Of a DNA stretch of 64,000 nt, positions 10,097-19,001 are shown in pieces. The translations under genes were made by a program, and so were the position numbers. The first letter of the stretch is position 1, and every line of letters begins with the position of its first letter. The notes under the pieces are model-generated. The model did no database searches. It had not been told where the DNA came from and was given only the letters and a program-made list of their open reading frames with translations. This DNA is from Nonomuraea jiangxiensis (GTDB lineage Bacteria > Actinomycetota > Actinomycetes > Streptosporangiales > Streptosporangiaceae), in the NCBI RefSeq assembly GCF_900099965.1, contig NZ_FNDJ01000028.1, positions 1 to 64,000 of the forward strand, written 5' to 3'.

Positions 10097-11175
10097 GCCG
10101 GCGACCCCGAGTGCTGGTCTGCGGCACCGGCTTCGGCCGGGTGCACCTGGCCGCCCTCACCGCGCCCGGCTCGCCCTTCGAGCTGGCCGGCATCCTGGCC
10201 AAGGGCGGCCCGCGTTCCCGGGCGTGCGCGGAGGAGGCCGGCGTGCCCCTGCACACCCGCGTCGAGGACGTGCCCGATGAGATCGACCTGGCGTGCGTCG
10301 TCCTGCTCGCCGACGTCAACGGCGGCCCCGGCAGCAGGGTGGCGGCCGAGCTGATGGCCCGCGGCGTGCACGTGCTGCAGGAAGGGCCGCTGCTGCGCGA
10401 GGAGCTGGCCGCCTCGCTGCGCGCCGCCCGCCGCCACCGGGTGGTCTACCAGGTCAACAGCCACTACGTGCACCTGCCGCCGGTGCGGCGCTTCATCGCC
10501 GCCGCCCGCAGGCTGCGCCCGGTGTACATCGAGGCCGCCTGTGGCGTGCAGGTCTCCTACCACCTGTTCGACATCCTGGGCCGGGCGCTGGGCGGCCTGC
10601 GGCCCTTCGACCTGCCGGCGCCCACCGGCTCGGGCCCCCTCCGCACCATCGACGGCACGCTGGCCGGCGTCCCCTTCACGCTGCGCGTGCAGAACCAGTT
10701 GCACCCCGCCGACCCCGACAACCACGCCCACCTGCTGCACCGCGTCACCATCGGCACCGAGGGCGGCACGCTCACGCTGGCCGACACCCACGGTCCGGTG
10801 CTGTGGTCGCCGCGCCCGCATCTGCCCGCCGAGGCCAGGAAGACGACCCGGCTGGACGCCGCCGCCGACCCCGGGCTCGACCTGCCCGCCACCAGCGTCA
10901 TCGGTCCCGCGGAGGCTCCGGCGTACCGGGAGATCCTCGCGACCATGTGGCCGGAAGGCGTACAGCGGGCAATCATGGGAACGTGGACAGCGGTGTGTGG
11001 CGGAGTCGATCCCCTGCGTGAGGGACAGTATTACGTGTCCGTCAGCACGGTTTGGCAGGCCATGGCCGCCGCCCTCGGGTTCCCCGAGCGGCTGTCGGGC
11101 CCGCCGCCCCGTCCCATGTCCGCCGACGAGCTGATCGCCGCCGCGAGAACGGAGCTGGAGGAACAGCCGGCATGA
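10093..11175 (+). CDS. Thiazolinyl imide reductase (Irp3/PchG/YbtU family)
   Basis: The product has 360 residues. GTG at 10093 overlaps the preceding stop (GTGA). The N-terminus VLVCGTGFGRVHLAAL is the NADPH Rossmann motif of this family, and GVHVLQEGPLL is its family-typical second signature. These enzymes reduce one thiazoline ring to a thiazolidine while the chain is still bound to the NRPS, as in yersiniabactin and pyochelin biosynthesis. With two Cys-type Cy-A modules next door, the expected product has one thiazoline and one thiazolidine. It ends in an ATGA overlap with the type II thioesterase. Confidence 0.92.
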   Translation: MSRRPRVLVCGTGFGRVHLAALTAPGSPFELAGILAKGGPRSRACAEEAGVPLHTRVEDVPDEIDLACVVLLADVNGGPGSRVAAELMARGVHVLQEGPLLREELAASLRAARRHRVVYQVNSHYVHLPPVRRFIAAARRLRPVYIEAACGVQVSYHLFDILGRALGGLRPFDLPAPTGSGPLRTIDGTLAGVPFTLRVQNQLHPADPDNHAHLLHRVTIGTEGGTLTLADTHGPVLWSPRPHLPAEARKTTRLDAAADPGLDLPATSVIGPAEAPAYREILATMWPEGVQRAIMGTWTAVCGGVDPLREGQYYVSVSTVWQAMAAALGFPERLSGPPPRPMSADELIAAARTELEEQPA

Positions 11176-11951
11176 CCATCATCACCACCCGGCAGCGCGA
11201 GCAGTGGCTGCGCCCGCTGCGCGTCCAGGACGTGCCCCGGCTGCGCCTGGTGTGCTTCCCGCACGCGGGCGGCGCGGCGAGCTTCTTCAAGACGTGGGGG
11301 GCCCGCCTGCCCGAGGGGGTCGAGCTGTACGGCGTGCAGTACCCCGGCCGCCAGGACCGGGTGCGCGAACCCTTCGCCCGGACCGTGGACGAGCTGGCCG
11401 GGCCGGTGGCGTCCGCGCTGCGCCCGCTGGCCGAGGTCCCCACGGCCCTGTTCGGCCACAGCATGGGCGCCGCCGTCGCGCACGAGACGGCCCGCCTGCT
11501 GGAGGCCGAGCCGGGCGGCCCGCCGGCCGGGTTGGTGGTCTCCGGCCGTCCGGCTCCCGACCGGCTGCGCCGTACCGAGGTGTACCTGGGCGGTGAGGAG
11601 GCGCTGCTGGCGGATCTGCGGCGGCTGGGCGGCACCAGCGAGGAGGTCCTGGATGACCCCGCGCTGCGCGAGCTGATCCTGCCGACGCTGGCCGCCGACT
11701 ACCGGCTCATCGAGACCTACCGGCCCCGCGACCTGAGCCCGATCCGCACGCCGGTGTGCGCGTGCGTCTCCGACGCCGACCCCGAGGTGAACCAGGAGGA
11801 GGCCGCCGCCTGGGAGCGCCACACCACGGGCCCGTTCCGGCTGCGGGTCTTCCCCGGCGACCACTTCTACCTGGTGCCGCAGGAGGAGCGGCTGGTCGAG
11901 CAGCTGCTGGAGTTCTGTGGCCTGCCCGGCCGCTGGCCCTCCACCCCGTAG
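11172..11951 (+). CDS. Type II thioesterase
   Basis: The product is a 259-residue alpha/beta hydrolase of the GrsT/YbtT type. The opening RLVCFPHAGGAASFF provides the oxyanion region, GHSMGA holds the nucleophilic Ser, and the C-terminal part has a candidate Asp and the catalytic His (FPGDHFYL). Family members clear misprimed or stalled acyl groups from carrier domains. Unlike the integrated TE of the NRPS next door, this one keeps Ser. The start overlaps the reductase stop. Confidence 0.93.
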   Translation: MTIITTRQREQWLRPLRVQDVPRLRLVCFPHAGGAASFFKTWGARLPEGVELYGVQYPGRQDRVREPFARTVDELAGPVASALRPLAEVPTALFGHSMGAAVAHETARLLEAEPGGPPAGLVVSGRPAPDRLRRTEVYLGGEEALLADLRRLGGTSEEVLDDPALRELILPTLAADYRLIETYRPRDLSPIRTPVCACVSDADPEVNQEEAAAWERHTTGPFRLRVFPGDHFYLVPQEERLVEQLLEFCGLPGRWPSTP

Positions 11952-11985
11952 GAAACCATCCATCCCGACAGGAAAGGACGACCAC

Positions 11986-12357
11986 ATGAGCCTCGAGAAG
12001 GAACTGCGCGACCTGGAGGAGAAGGGCTGGGCCGCCATTTCGGTCGGCGACGGCCAGTTCTACCGCGAGCTGGTCACCGACCGGACGATCTGCGTCGAGC
12101 CCGACGGCCTGCAGACCGGTCACGAGCTGGCCGACGACATCGACGCCAACAAGTCGCCCTTCGAGGACTACAAGCTGGAAAACGTCAAGGTGCTGGAGCT
12201 CGGCGCCGAGTCGGCGCTGATCACCTACCGGTCCACCGTCCGGCTCAAGGGGACCGACATGTCCTTCCAGCTCTACATGACCAGCGTGTACGAGCGCAGC
12301 GGCAACGCCTGGAAGCTCGCCTTCCACCAGCAGACCCCGGTGAAGCAGGAAGGCTGA
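11986..12357 (+). CDS. NTF2/SnoaL-like (DUF4440-type) small protein
   Basis: The product has 123 residues. ATG is preceded by an AGGAAAGG ribosome-binding site, and 34 nt separate it from the thioesterase. The helix-rich N-terminus and the strands LKGTDMSFQLYMTSVYERSG and WKLAFHQQTPV fit the NTF2-like cone fold of DUF4440 proteins. It lacks obvious catalytic residues. Such proteins occur in siderophore and polyketide clusters as cyclases, chaperones or binders; here the role is unknown. Confidence 0.8.
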   Translation: MSLEKELRDLEEKGWAAISVGDGQFYRELVTDRTICVEPDGLQTGHELADDIDANKSPFEDYKLENVKVLELGAESALITYRSTVRLKGTDMSFQLYMTSVYERSGNAWKLAFHQQTPVKQEG

Positions 12358-12402
12358 CGGGCACAGGCACACCGGGAGTACTCACATCGGGAGGTAGGGC
12401 TC

Positions 12403-13362
12403 ATGCACGGAGGGGGAGTCGAGGTCGAGGGTCTCCGCAAGGTCTTCGGCAAGAAGACGGCCCTGGAGGAGGTGTCGTTCACCGTCGAGCCGGGAGCCGT
12501 GGTGGGGCTGCTGGGTCCCAACGGCGCGGGCAAGACCACGGCGGTCAACTGCCTGAGCACGCTGCTGCCGCTGGACGGCGGTCGCGCCTCGGTCGCCGGG
12601 CACGACGTCACCCGCGATCCCGCGGGCGTCCGCGCGTCCCTCGCCCTGACCGGCCAGTTCGCCGCGGTTGACGACGTGCTGACCGGGCGGCAGAACCTCG
12701 TGCTGTTCGGCAGGCTGCTCAAGCTGGACCGCCCGGCGGCCGCGGCGCGGGCAGAGGAGCTGCTGACCGCCTTCGGCTTGGGCGCTGCCGCCGACCAGCC
12801 GGTCAAGTCCTACTCCGGTGGCATGCGCCGCCGCCTGGATCTGGCGGCCAGCCTGGTGGTCAAGCGGCCCGTCGTCGTCCTGGACGAGCCGACCACCGGG
12901 CTGGACCCGGCCGGGCGCCAGGAGATGTGGGATGTGGTGGCGGGGCTGCGCGAGGAGGGCGTCACGCTGCTGCTGACCACTCAATACCTGGAGGAGGCCG
13001 ACCGCCTGGCCGACCGGATCGTGCTCATCGACCACGGCAGGGTGGTCGCCGAGGGCACGCCGGGCGAGCTGAAGAAGCGGGTCGGCGGGCAGGTCTGCGA
13101 GGTGGTCGCCGAGCCGCGCGAGCAGGTGCTGCGTACGCTGCGGGAGCGGCTGGAGGGCGTGGAGGAGTCCGGCGGCACGGTCACCGTGCGCGGGGCCGAC
13201 TCCGACACCCTGGCCGAGGTCGTCGCGGCGCTGCGGGAGGCCGGGATCGAGGCCGACGACATCCGGCTGCGCCGGCCCACGCTGGACGAGGTCTTCTTCG
13301 CCCTGACGGGCCACCGGTCCGGGCAGCGGCGCGGGGAGGAACGAGAGGAGGTCGGCTCATGA
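12403..13362 (+). CDS. ABC transporter ATPase, DrrA-like drug/siderophore exporter
   Basis: The product has 319 residues. Walker A is GPNGAGKTTAVN, the signature is SYSGGMRRRLDLA, and Walker B is VVVLDEPTTGLDP followed by an H-loop-like TTQYLEE. The C-terminal ~90 residues match the DrrA-type extension ending in LDEVFFALTGH. It forms an export ABC system with the two permeases immediately downstream (ATGA overlap with the first). Its location suggests export of the NRPS product. A GGGAGG ribosome-binding site precedes ATG. Confidence 0.95.
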   Translation: MHGGGVEVEGLRKVFGKKTALEEVSFTVEPGAVVGLLGPNGAGKTTAVNCLSTLLPLDGGRASVAGHDVTRDPAGVRASLALTGQFAAVDDVLTGRQNLVLFGRLLKLDRPAAAARAEELLTAFGLGAAADQPVKSYSGGMRRRLDLAASLVVKRPVVVLDEPTTGLDPAGRQEMWDVVAGLREEGVTLLLTTQYLEEADRLADRIVLIDHGRVVAEGTPGELKKRVGGQVCEVVAEPREQVLRTLRERLEGVEESGGTVTVRGADSDTLAEVVAALREAGIEADDIRLRRPTLDEVFFALTGHRSGQRRGEEREEVGS

Positions 13363-14174
13363 CCGCCTCCACCGGCACGGTCCCCGCCACCGGCGCGGCG
13401 CCCTCCAGCGAGGCGGGCCTGGCCAACCTCTTCGGGCAGGGGCTGCTGCTGGCCGGGCGCAACATCCGGCTCACCTCGGCGGCCGACACCGTCAGCACGA
13501 TGGTGGTCTTCCCGGTCATCTTCGTGTTCGGGTTCCTGGCGCTGTTCGGCAACCTGTTGCGCACCCACGGCGTCGACTACGCCCAGTTCCTGCCCCCGGC
13601 GATCGTCGTGCAGTGGATGTTCTCCGTGGCGATCGGCGCCGCCTTCGCCTTCGCCGCCGACCGCCGCAGCGGCATGCTGGCGCGCTACCGCTCGCTGGCC
13701 ATCAGCCGTGGCGCGGTCGTGGTGGGCCGGATGGCGGCCGACAGCCTGCGGGCGCTCCTGGCCATCGCCGTGATCGTGGCGACCGGCTACGTGGCGGGCT
13801 TCCGCTTCCAGGCCGGGCCGCTGGCCGCACTGGGCTTCGTCGCGCTGGCGGTGGCCTTCGCGCTCGCGGTGTCGGCCGGCACCAGCGCGCTCGGGCTGGT
13901 CTCGCGCGACCCCGAGACGGTCTCGGCCACGCTGCACGTCCTCTACCTGCCGCCGCTGATGGTGTCCTCGGCCTTCGTGCCCGCCGACGCCTTCCCTGCC
14001 TGGATCGAGCCGTTCGTACGCCACCAGCCGGTCACCGCCGTGCTCGACGCGCTGCGGGCGCTGGCCGAGGGCGGCCCGACGGCCGGGCCGGTGCTGAAGG
14101 CGGTGGTGTGGCTGGCCGGGCTGCTGGCCGTCTTCTCGATCGCGGCCGTCCAGGCGTTCAGGAGGGCGACATGA
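13359..14174 (+). CDS. ABC-2 type permease (DrrB-like), first subunit
   Basis: The product has 271 residues and about six hydrophobic segments, starting after an N-terminal cytoplasmic stretch (NIRLTSAADTVSTMVVFPVI). The ABC-2 pattern RYRSLAISRGAVVVGRM matches the cytoplasmic coupling region of daunorubicin-type permeases. It overlaps the ATPase gene upstream and the second permease downstream, so the three are one translational unit. Probably forms a heterodimeric channel with the next gene. Confidence 0.92.
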   Translation: MTASTGTVPATGAAPSSEAGLANLFGQGLLLAGRNIRLTSAADTVSTMVVFPVIFVFGFLALFGNLLRTHGVDYAQFLPPAIVVQWMFSVAIGAAFAFAADRRSGMLARYRSLAISRGAVVVGRMAADSLRALLAIAVIVATGYVAGFRFQAGPLAALGFVALAVAFALAVSAGTSALGLVSRDPETVSATLHVLYLPPLMVSSAFVPADAFPAWIEPFVRHQPVTAVLDALRALAEGGPTAGPVLKAVVWLAGLLAVFSIAAVQAFRRAT

Positions 14175-14920
14175 ACACCATCACCGAGACGGGCCTGCTG
14201 GCCGGTCGCACGCTGCGGCGCTTCGCCAAGAGCCCGCAGTTGGTCGCCGATTCGGTCCTGTTCCCGCTGATCCTGCTCTTCCTCATGCTGCTGGTCTTCG
14301 GCGAGCTGGTCGACCAGGCCGCCCACGGCCGCTACATCGACCGGCTGGCCCCGGTCATCGTGCTCTTCAGCGCCGCCTACGGCGCGGTCGGCACCGGGCT
14401 GGGGTTCTTCACCGACCTGCGCGGCGGCATCGTCGACCGGTTCAGGGCGATGAACATCAGCCGGGTCTCGGTCCTGGCCGGCCGGATCACCGGCGACCTG
14501 GTACGGGCGGTGCTGGTGGCCGTGGTCACCACGGCTGTCGCCTACCTGGCCGGGTTCCGCTTCACCCAGGGGCCGCTGGCCGCGCTGGGGTTCTTCGCGG
14601 TCGTCGCGCTGTTCGCCTGGATCTTCCTGTGGCTGGCGGTCGTGGTGGCGACGTCGGCCTCCAGCGAGCAGGCGGTCAGCGGGGCGCTCAACACGCCGGT
14701 GACGCTGCTGCTGTTCTTGTCGTCGGGATTCGTGCCGGTGGAACAGTTCCCCGGCTGGCTGCAGCCGGTGGTGCGCGCCAATCCGCTGTCGCTGGCGGGC
14801 GACGCGCTCGTGGGGTTGTCCAGCGGCGGTCCGGTATTGCTGCCCGTGCTTTTCACGGCGGCCTGGGCGGTGGCCGCGACCGCCATTTTGGTGCCGCTCG
14901 CCGTACGCCGTTTCGGATGA
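14171..14920 (+). CDS. ABC-2 type permease (DrrB-like), second subunit
   Basis: The product has 249 residues and is a paralogue of the preceding permease, sharing the coupling motif RFRAMNISRVSVLAGRI and the ABC-2 end pattern SSGFVPVEQFPGWLQP. It contains about six membrane segments. ATG overlaps the upstream stop. It is the last gene before a strong hairpin, so it ends the NRPS/export operon. Confidence 0.92.
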   Translation: MNTITETGLLAGRTLRRFAKSPQLVADSVLFPLILLFLMLLVFGELVDQAAHGRYIDRLAPVIVLFSAAYGAVGTGLGFFTDLRGGIVDRFRAMNISRVSVLAGRITGDLVRAVLVAVVTTAVAYLAGFRFTQGPLAALGFFAVVALFAWIFLWLAVVVATSASSEQAVSGALNTPVTLLLFLSSGFVPVEQFPGWLQPVVRANPLSLAGDALVGLSSGGPVLLPVLFTAAWAVAATAILVPLAVRRFG

Positions 14921-14922
14921 AA

Positions 14923-14953
14923 TTCTCCGGGCCTTTCCGCAAGGCCCGGAGAA
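14923..14953. terminator. Bidirectional transcription terminator hairpin
   Basis: A perfect 13-bp inverted repeat (TTCTCCGGGCCTT, loop TCCGC, AAGGCCCGGAGAA) starts 3 nt after the permease stop and lies just before the end of the convergent methyltransferase gene. The A/T-flanked arms give short U runs on both strands, so it can terminate both operons. Confidence 0.85.
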
Positions 14954-14958
14954 AACGT

Positions 14959-15621
14959 TCATCCGGCTCGCGTGAATTCGAGGAGCCGGTATTCGATGTG
15001 CCCGTTCTCGGCGGCGCATTTCGCGGCGCGCAGCAGTGCGGCCCGCCAGCCGTGCTCGGCCGCCAGCGCGTGCACGCGGGGCTCGTCGCCGAGGTCGGTG
15101 AAGCCCAGCAGCAGCCGGCCGCCCGGTTCCAGGTGGGCGGCGGCGTCGCGGAAGAAGGCGGCGTGGGCGGCGTAGCCGGGGTCGAAGAAGGCCCGTTCCA
15201 GCACATCGGCGGGCTCGCCCTCGACGAAGTTGGAGTTCCAGTAGATGACGTCGAACCTGTCGCCGCTGGTCAGCGGCTCGAACATGTCGCCGCAGGCGAC
15301 CCTGATGGTCGAGGCGACGCCGTGGCGCGCGGCGTTGAGCCGGGTGTTCTCGGCGGCGGCCTCGCTGATGTCCAGGGCGGTCACCGAGGCGCAGCCGCGC
15401 AGGGCGGCCAGCACCGAGATGTAGCCGGTGCCGCTGCCGACCTCGCAGAAGGAGCCGTGCAGCGGATAGGGCAGCCATTCGGCGTAAAGGGCGGAGGATT
15501 GTGACAGGTGAGGGGCGTAGACACCGGGCAGGAGATCCCATTCCAGACCGAGGAGATGGAATGTCCGGGGGGTGGCGATTTCCCGATGGCGGGCGACGAG
15601 AGTGTGAGCGACTTCTTGCAT
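14959..15621 (-). CDS. Class I SAM-dependent methyltransferase
   Basis: The product has 220 residues from ATG at 15621; a TTG six codons upstream is possible but less likely. Motif I is CEVGSGTGYISVLAAL, motif II ALDISEAAAENTRLNAARHG, and the motif IV region is IYWNSNFVE in place of the NPPY/NPPF of HemK-type enzymes. The fold resembles HemK/TrmN6-like N- or small-molecule methyltransferases. It converges on the exporter operon and diverges from the flavoprotein-ligase-DAHP synthase operon, so it probably belongs to the cluster. The target is unknown. Confidence 0.85.
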   Translation of the reverse strand: MQEVAHTLVARHREIATPRTFHLLGLEWDLLPGVYAPHLSQSSALYAEWLPYPLHGSFCEVGSGTGYISVLAALRGCASVTALDISEAAAENTRLNAARHGVASTIRVACGDMFEPLTSGDRFDVIYWNSNFVEGEPADVLERAFFDPGYAAHAAFFRDAAAHLEPGGRLLLGFTDLGDEPRVHALAAEHGWRAALLRAAKCAAENGHIEYRLLEFTRAG

Positions 15622-15634
15622 GACGCCAATTATA
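15622..15634 (-). promoter_or_regulatory. Leaderless -10 element of the methyltransferase gene
   Basis: On the minus strand the consensus TATAAT (plus 15629-15634) is followed by seven bases and then ATG at 15621. This is the spacing of actinobacterial leaderless transcripts whose first base is the A of ATG. No ribosome-binding site is visible, which agrees. Confidence 0.6.
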
Positions 15635-15677
15635 GGCAATAGAGTCTAAAAGACGAGAGAATGGCAGGAATGAGAAA

Positions 15678-16265
15678 ATGCTGACCCAGTTAACGGCCGA
15701 CCCCCTGCGTCAGTTCCTGCTCTGGCAGGAGGAGTGGCGGGCGGCCGACCCCCGGATGCCCAACTCCGCCGTGCTGGCCACCGCCGATCACCGCGGCCGT
15801 CCCTCGGCCCGCTGGGTCGACGTGGCCTACGTCGACCACGGGTTCGTGTACTTCACCAACCACGCCAGCCGCAAGGCCGCCGACGTCGCGGTCAACCCGG
15901 TGGCCGCGCTGTGCTTCGGCTGGCTCGACAAGGGCCGCCAGATCAGGGCCGAGGGCCCGGTCAGCCGGCTGGGCGAGGTGGAGTCCGACGCCTACTTCGC
16001 CACCCTGCCCCGCTCGATCCAGCTGCTGGCCTGGAGCAGCGACCAGCGCGCCGAGATCGACGACCGGCGGGTCGTACGCGAGCGCTTCGACGCCCAGCGC
16101 GCCCGCTTCACCGGCCAGGAGATCCCGCGCCCCGCCCACTGGGGCGGCTACCGGCTGACGCCGGAGGAGGTGGAGTTCTGGCAGCGCAGGGCCGACGAGA
16201 TCCAGGACCGCTTCCGCTACCGCCGCCAGGGCGAGGACTGGCACATGGCGCGGATCGCGCCGTGA
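15678..16265 (+). CDS. PdxH/PhzG-family FMN-dependent oxidase
   Basis: The product has 195 residues. PNSAVLATADHRGRPSARWV and YFTNHASRKAADV are the FMN-binding parts of the pyridoxamine-phosphate-oxidase fold, and RPAHWGGYRLTPEEVEFWQ is the C-terminal signature. The family includes PdxH (vitamin B6) and PhzG (late phenazine oxidation). Being the first gene of an operon with an aryl-AMP ligase and a DAHP synthase suggests a secondary-metabolic oxidation such as aromatization of a ring, but a B6 role cannot be excluded. A ribosome-binding AGGA lies 8 nt before ATG. Confidence 0.85.
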   Translation: MLTQLTADPLRQFLLWQEEWRAADPRMPNSAVLATADHRGRPSARWVDVAYVDHGFVYFTNHASRKAADVAVNPVAALCFGWLDKGRQIRAEGPVSRLGEVESDAYFATLPRSIQLLAWSSDQRAEIDDRRVVRERFDAQRARFTGQEIPRPAHWGGYRLTPEEVEFWQRRADEIQDRFRYRRQGEDWHMARIAP

Positions 16266-16275
16266 GGAGGACCAG

Positions 16276-17841
16276 ATGATCCCCGGATGCGTACCGTGGC
16301 CCGCCGAGACCGCCCGGCGCCACCGCGAACTCGGGCTGTGGACCGGCCAGACCCTCGACGTCCTGCTGCGCGCCCACGGTGAGCGCACCGCGCTGGTGTC
16401 CGGCGGCGTCCGCCGCACCTACCGCGAGCTCGCCGACCGCGCCGCCCGCCTGGCCGCCGGGTTCCACGACCTGGGAGTACGGCGTGGCGACCGGGTGATC
16501 GTGCAGCTCCCGAACACCCCCGACCTGATCGACACGCTCTTCGCGCTGCTCACGCTCGGCGCTCCGCCGGTGCTGGCGCTGCCGCCGCACCGTCGCGACG
16601 AGATCGGCCACCTGGCCGCCCACACCGAGGCCGTCGCCTACGTCATCCCGGCCGTCCACCAGGGTTTCGACCACCGCGAGCTGGCCCGCGAGATCAGCGG
16701 CCCCAAGCACGTGGTCGTGGCCGGCGAGCCCGGGGAGTTCACGCCGCTGTCGTCCCTGTACGCCGAGCCCGCCGACCTGGAGCGGCCCGAGCCGGGCGAC
16801 GTGGCGCTCTTCCTGCTGTCCGGCGGCACCACCGGGCGTTCCAAGCTCATCCCGCGCACGCACGACGACTACCTGTGCAACCTCCGGCTCAGCGCCGCGA
16901 ACGCCCGCCTCGGCCCCGACGACGTCTACCTGGCCGCGCTGCCCATCGCGCACAACTACGCGCTCGGCTGTCCCGGGGTGCTCGGCACGCTCCACGCGGG
17001 TGGCAGCGTCGTGCTCACCCCCACGCCCAGCCCCGACGACGCCTTCCCGCTCATCGAGAGTGAGCGCGTCACCGTCACGGGGCTGGTGCCGTCGCTGGCG
17101 CTGCTGTGGACGGAGGCCGCCTCCTGGAGCTCGTACGACCTGTCCAGCTTGCGCCTGGTGCAGCTGGGCGGCGCCAGCGTCAGCCCGGAGCTGGCCCGCG
17201 ACGTCGGCGAACGGCTGGGGCGCGTGCAGCAGTCGTTCGGCATGGCCGAGGGGCTGCTCAGCCAGAGCCCTCCGGACGATTCCCCCGAACTGCTGGCCAC
17301 CGCCCAGGGCAGGCCGCTGTCGGAGCACGACGAGGTCCGCATCGTGAACGAGGCGGGCGACGACTTGCCCACGGGCGAGGTCGGCGAGCTGCTGGTCCGC
17401 GGGCCGTACACGATCAGGGGTTACTTTCGCGCCGAGGAGCACAATGCGCGGGCCTTCACCGCCGACGGGTTCTTCCGCACCGGCGACCTGGCCCGCCGTA
17501 CCGAGACCGGCCACCTGGTCATCTGCGGCCGGGTCAAGGACGTCATCAACCGCGGCGGTGACAAGGTGCCCGCCGAGGAGGTCGAGGAGCACCTGCTTGC
17601 CCACCCGCACGTACGGGCCGCCGCCGTGGTTCCCGTCCCGGACCCCTACCTGGGCGAGCGTACGTGCGCCTACGTCGTAGCCCGCGGCGGGCCGCCCACG
17701 TCCAGGGACATCGACACGTTCATGCGCGAGCGTGGCGTGGCCGCGTACAAGATCCCCGACCGCGTGGTCGTCGTGCCGAGCCTGCCGCTCACCCCGGTCG
17801 GCAAGGTCGACAAGGCCAGGCTCAGGAGCGAGACGCCGTGA
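16276..17841 (+). CDS. Aryl-AMP ligase, salicylate type (DhbE/YbtE/PchD family)
   Basis: The product is a 521-residue stand-alone adenylation enzyme with LFLLSGGTTGRSKLIPRTHD (A3), FGMAEGLL (A5) and the C-terminal lysine motif TPVGKVDKARL. In the acid-binding pocket HNYALGC has Cys where DhbE has Ser240, and the residue after FGMAEGL is Leu where DhbE has Val337. Both changes are those of salicylate enzymes (YbtE, PchD, MbtA) as opposed to 2,3-dihydroxybenzoate enzymes. It should activate salicylate and load it on an aryl carrier domain encoded upstream of the window. A GGAGGACC ribosome-binding site precedes ATG. Its end overlaps the DAHP synthase start. Confidence 0.92.
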   Translation: MIPGCVPWPAETARRHRELGLWTGQTLDVLLRAHGERTALVSGGVRRTYRELADRAARLAAGFHDLGVRRGDRVIVQLPNTPDLIDTLFALLTLGAPPVLALPPHRRDEIGHLAAHTEAVAYVIPAVHQGFDHRELAREISGPKHVVVAGEPGEFTPLSSLYAEPADLERPEPGDVALFLLSGGTTGRSKLIPRTHDDYLCNLRLSAANARLGPDDVYLAALPIAHNYALGCPGVLGTLHAGGSVVLTPTPSPDDAFPLIESERVTVTGLVPSLALLWTEAASWSSYDLSSLRLVQLGGASVSPELARDVGERLGRVQQSFGMAEGLLSQSPPDDSPELLATAQGRPLSEHDEVRIVNEAGDDLPTGEVGELLVRGPYTIRGYFRAEEHNARAFTADGFFRTGDLARRTETGHLVICGRVKDVINRGGDKVPAEEVEEHLLAHPHVRAAAVVPVPDPYLGERTCAYVVARGGPPTSRDIDTFMRERGVAAYKIPDRVVVVPSLPLTPVGKVDKARLRSETP

Positions 17842-18980
17842 CCGCCGCCACCGCACAGCAACCCGACTGGGGAGACCTGGCGCTGCTGGAGCGCGTCACC
17901 AGGACCCTGCACACGCTGCCGCCGCTGGTCACCGCCGAGGAGTGCGACCGGCTCACCGAGGCGGTGGCCCGCGTCGGCCGCGGCGAGGGATTCCTGCTGC
18001 AGGGCGGCGACTGCGCCGAGCGCTTCTGCGAGTCCGGCCCCGCCGAGGTACGCGCCAAGCTGGCCCAGCTGTACGGCCTGGCCGACCTGATCCGGTCCGC
18101 CACCGACGCGCCCGCCGTGCCGCTGGGCCGCCTGGCCGGGCAGTACGGCAAGCCCCGCTCGGCCCTCTACGAGCGCATGCCCGACGGCACGATGGTCCCG
18201 TCCTACCGGGGCGACGCGGTCAACAGCGCGGCCGACGACCCGGGTGCCCGCCACCCCGACCCCGCCCGGCTGCTGCGCGCCCGCGAGTGCGCCGAGCGGG
18301 TGCTGGAGGTGGTACGCGAATCCTGGACCGGCCGCCCGCCGCTCGAACGGGCCTACGTCTCCCACGAGGCCCTGCTGCTGGACTACGAGCGCCCGCTGGT
18401 GCGCGGCGACCACGCCGCCTCGGCCCACTCGGTGTGGATCGGCGAGCGCACCCGCCAGCCCGACGGTCCGCACGTCGGCTTCGCCCGTTCCATCGCCAAC
18501 ACCGTCGGCGTCAAGATCGGGCCCACCATCACCCCCGCGCAGGCCGTACGGCTCAGCCACCTGCTCAACCCCGACGGCAGGGACGGCCGGCTGGCGTTCA
18601 TCGTCCGCCTGGGCAGCATCCGGGTGCGCAGCCTGCTGCCGGAGATCGTGGGTGAGGTCACCCGGCGGGGTAGACCGGTGGTGTGGCTGTGCGATCCGAT
18701 GCACGGCAACACGATGCGTATCGGCGCCGGGCCCAAGACCCGGCCGATGGAGGCGATCCTGGAGGAGGTCGTGGCGTTCGTCCGCATCATGCGGGCCCAG
18801 CGGAGGCATCCGGGCGGGCTGCACCTGGAGATGACGCCCGAGGACGTCACCGAGTGCATCACCACGCCGAGGCCGTTCTGGCGGCCACCGGAGCTACTGC
18901 GCTACCGCACCGCGTGCGACCCCCGCCTGAACGCCGCCCAGGCCGCTGAGGTCGTCGAACGCTTCGTCGCCCTAGTGTGA
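17838..18980 (+). CDS. Class II 3-deoxy-D-arabino-heptulosonate 7-phosphate synthase (PhzC-like)
   Basis: The product has 380 residues from GTG overlapping the ligase stop (GTGA). Diagnostic class II motifs are LLQGGDCAERF, GQYGKPRS, YRGDAVN, SHEALLLDYE, WIGERTR, CDPMHGNT and GGLHLEMTPEDVTEC. The last holds metal and active-site residues; the usual TGxDVTEC Gly is Pro here. It condenses PEP and erythrose 4-phosphate at the entry of the shikimate pathway. It is shorter than housekeeping class II enzymes (about 450 residues), as are cluster-borne PhzC-type forms, so it probably boosts chorismate supply for the aryl cap and may escape feedback control. Confidence 0.93.
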   Translation: MTAATAQQPDWGDLALLERVTRTLHTLPPLVTAEECDRLTEAVARVGRGEGFLLQGGDCAERFCESGPAEVRAKLAQLYGLADLIRSATDAPAVPLGRLAGQYGKPRSALYERMPDGTMVPSYRGDAVNSAADDPGARHPDPARLLRARECAERVLEVVRESWTGRPPLERAYVSHEALLLDYERPLVRGDHAASAHSVWIGERTRQPDGPHVGFARSIANTVGVKIGPTITPAQAVRLSHLLNPDGRDGRLAFIVRLGSIRVRSLLPEIVGEVTRRGRPVVWLCDPMHGNTMRIGAGPKTRPMEAILEEVVAFVRIMRAQRRHPGGLHLEMTPEDVTECITTPRPFWRPPELLRYRTACDPRLNAAQAAEVVERFVALV

Positions 18981-19001
18981 TTCTCGGTGGAGGGAGGACG
19001 G

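Noticed and set aside
15678..18980. A phenazine cluster
   Set aside because: Only PhzG-like and PhzC-like genes are present; PhzB, PhzD, PhzE and PhzF are absent and the ligase is salicylate-type.
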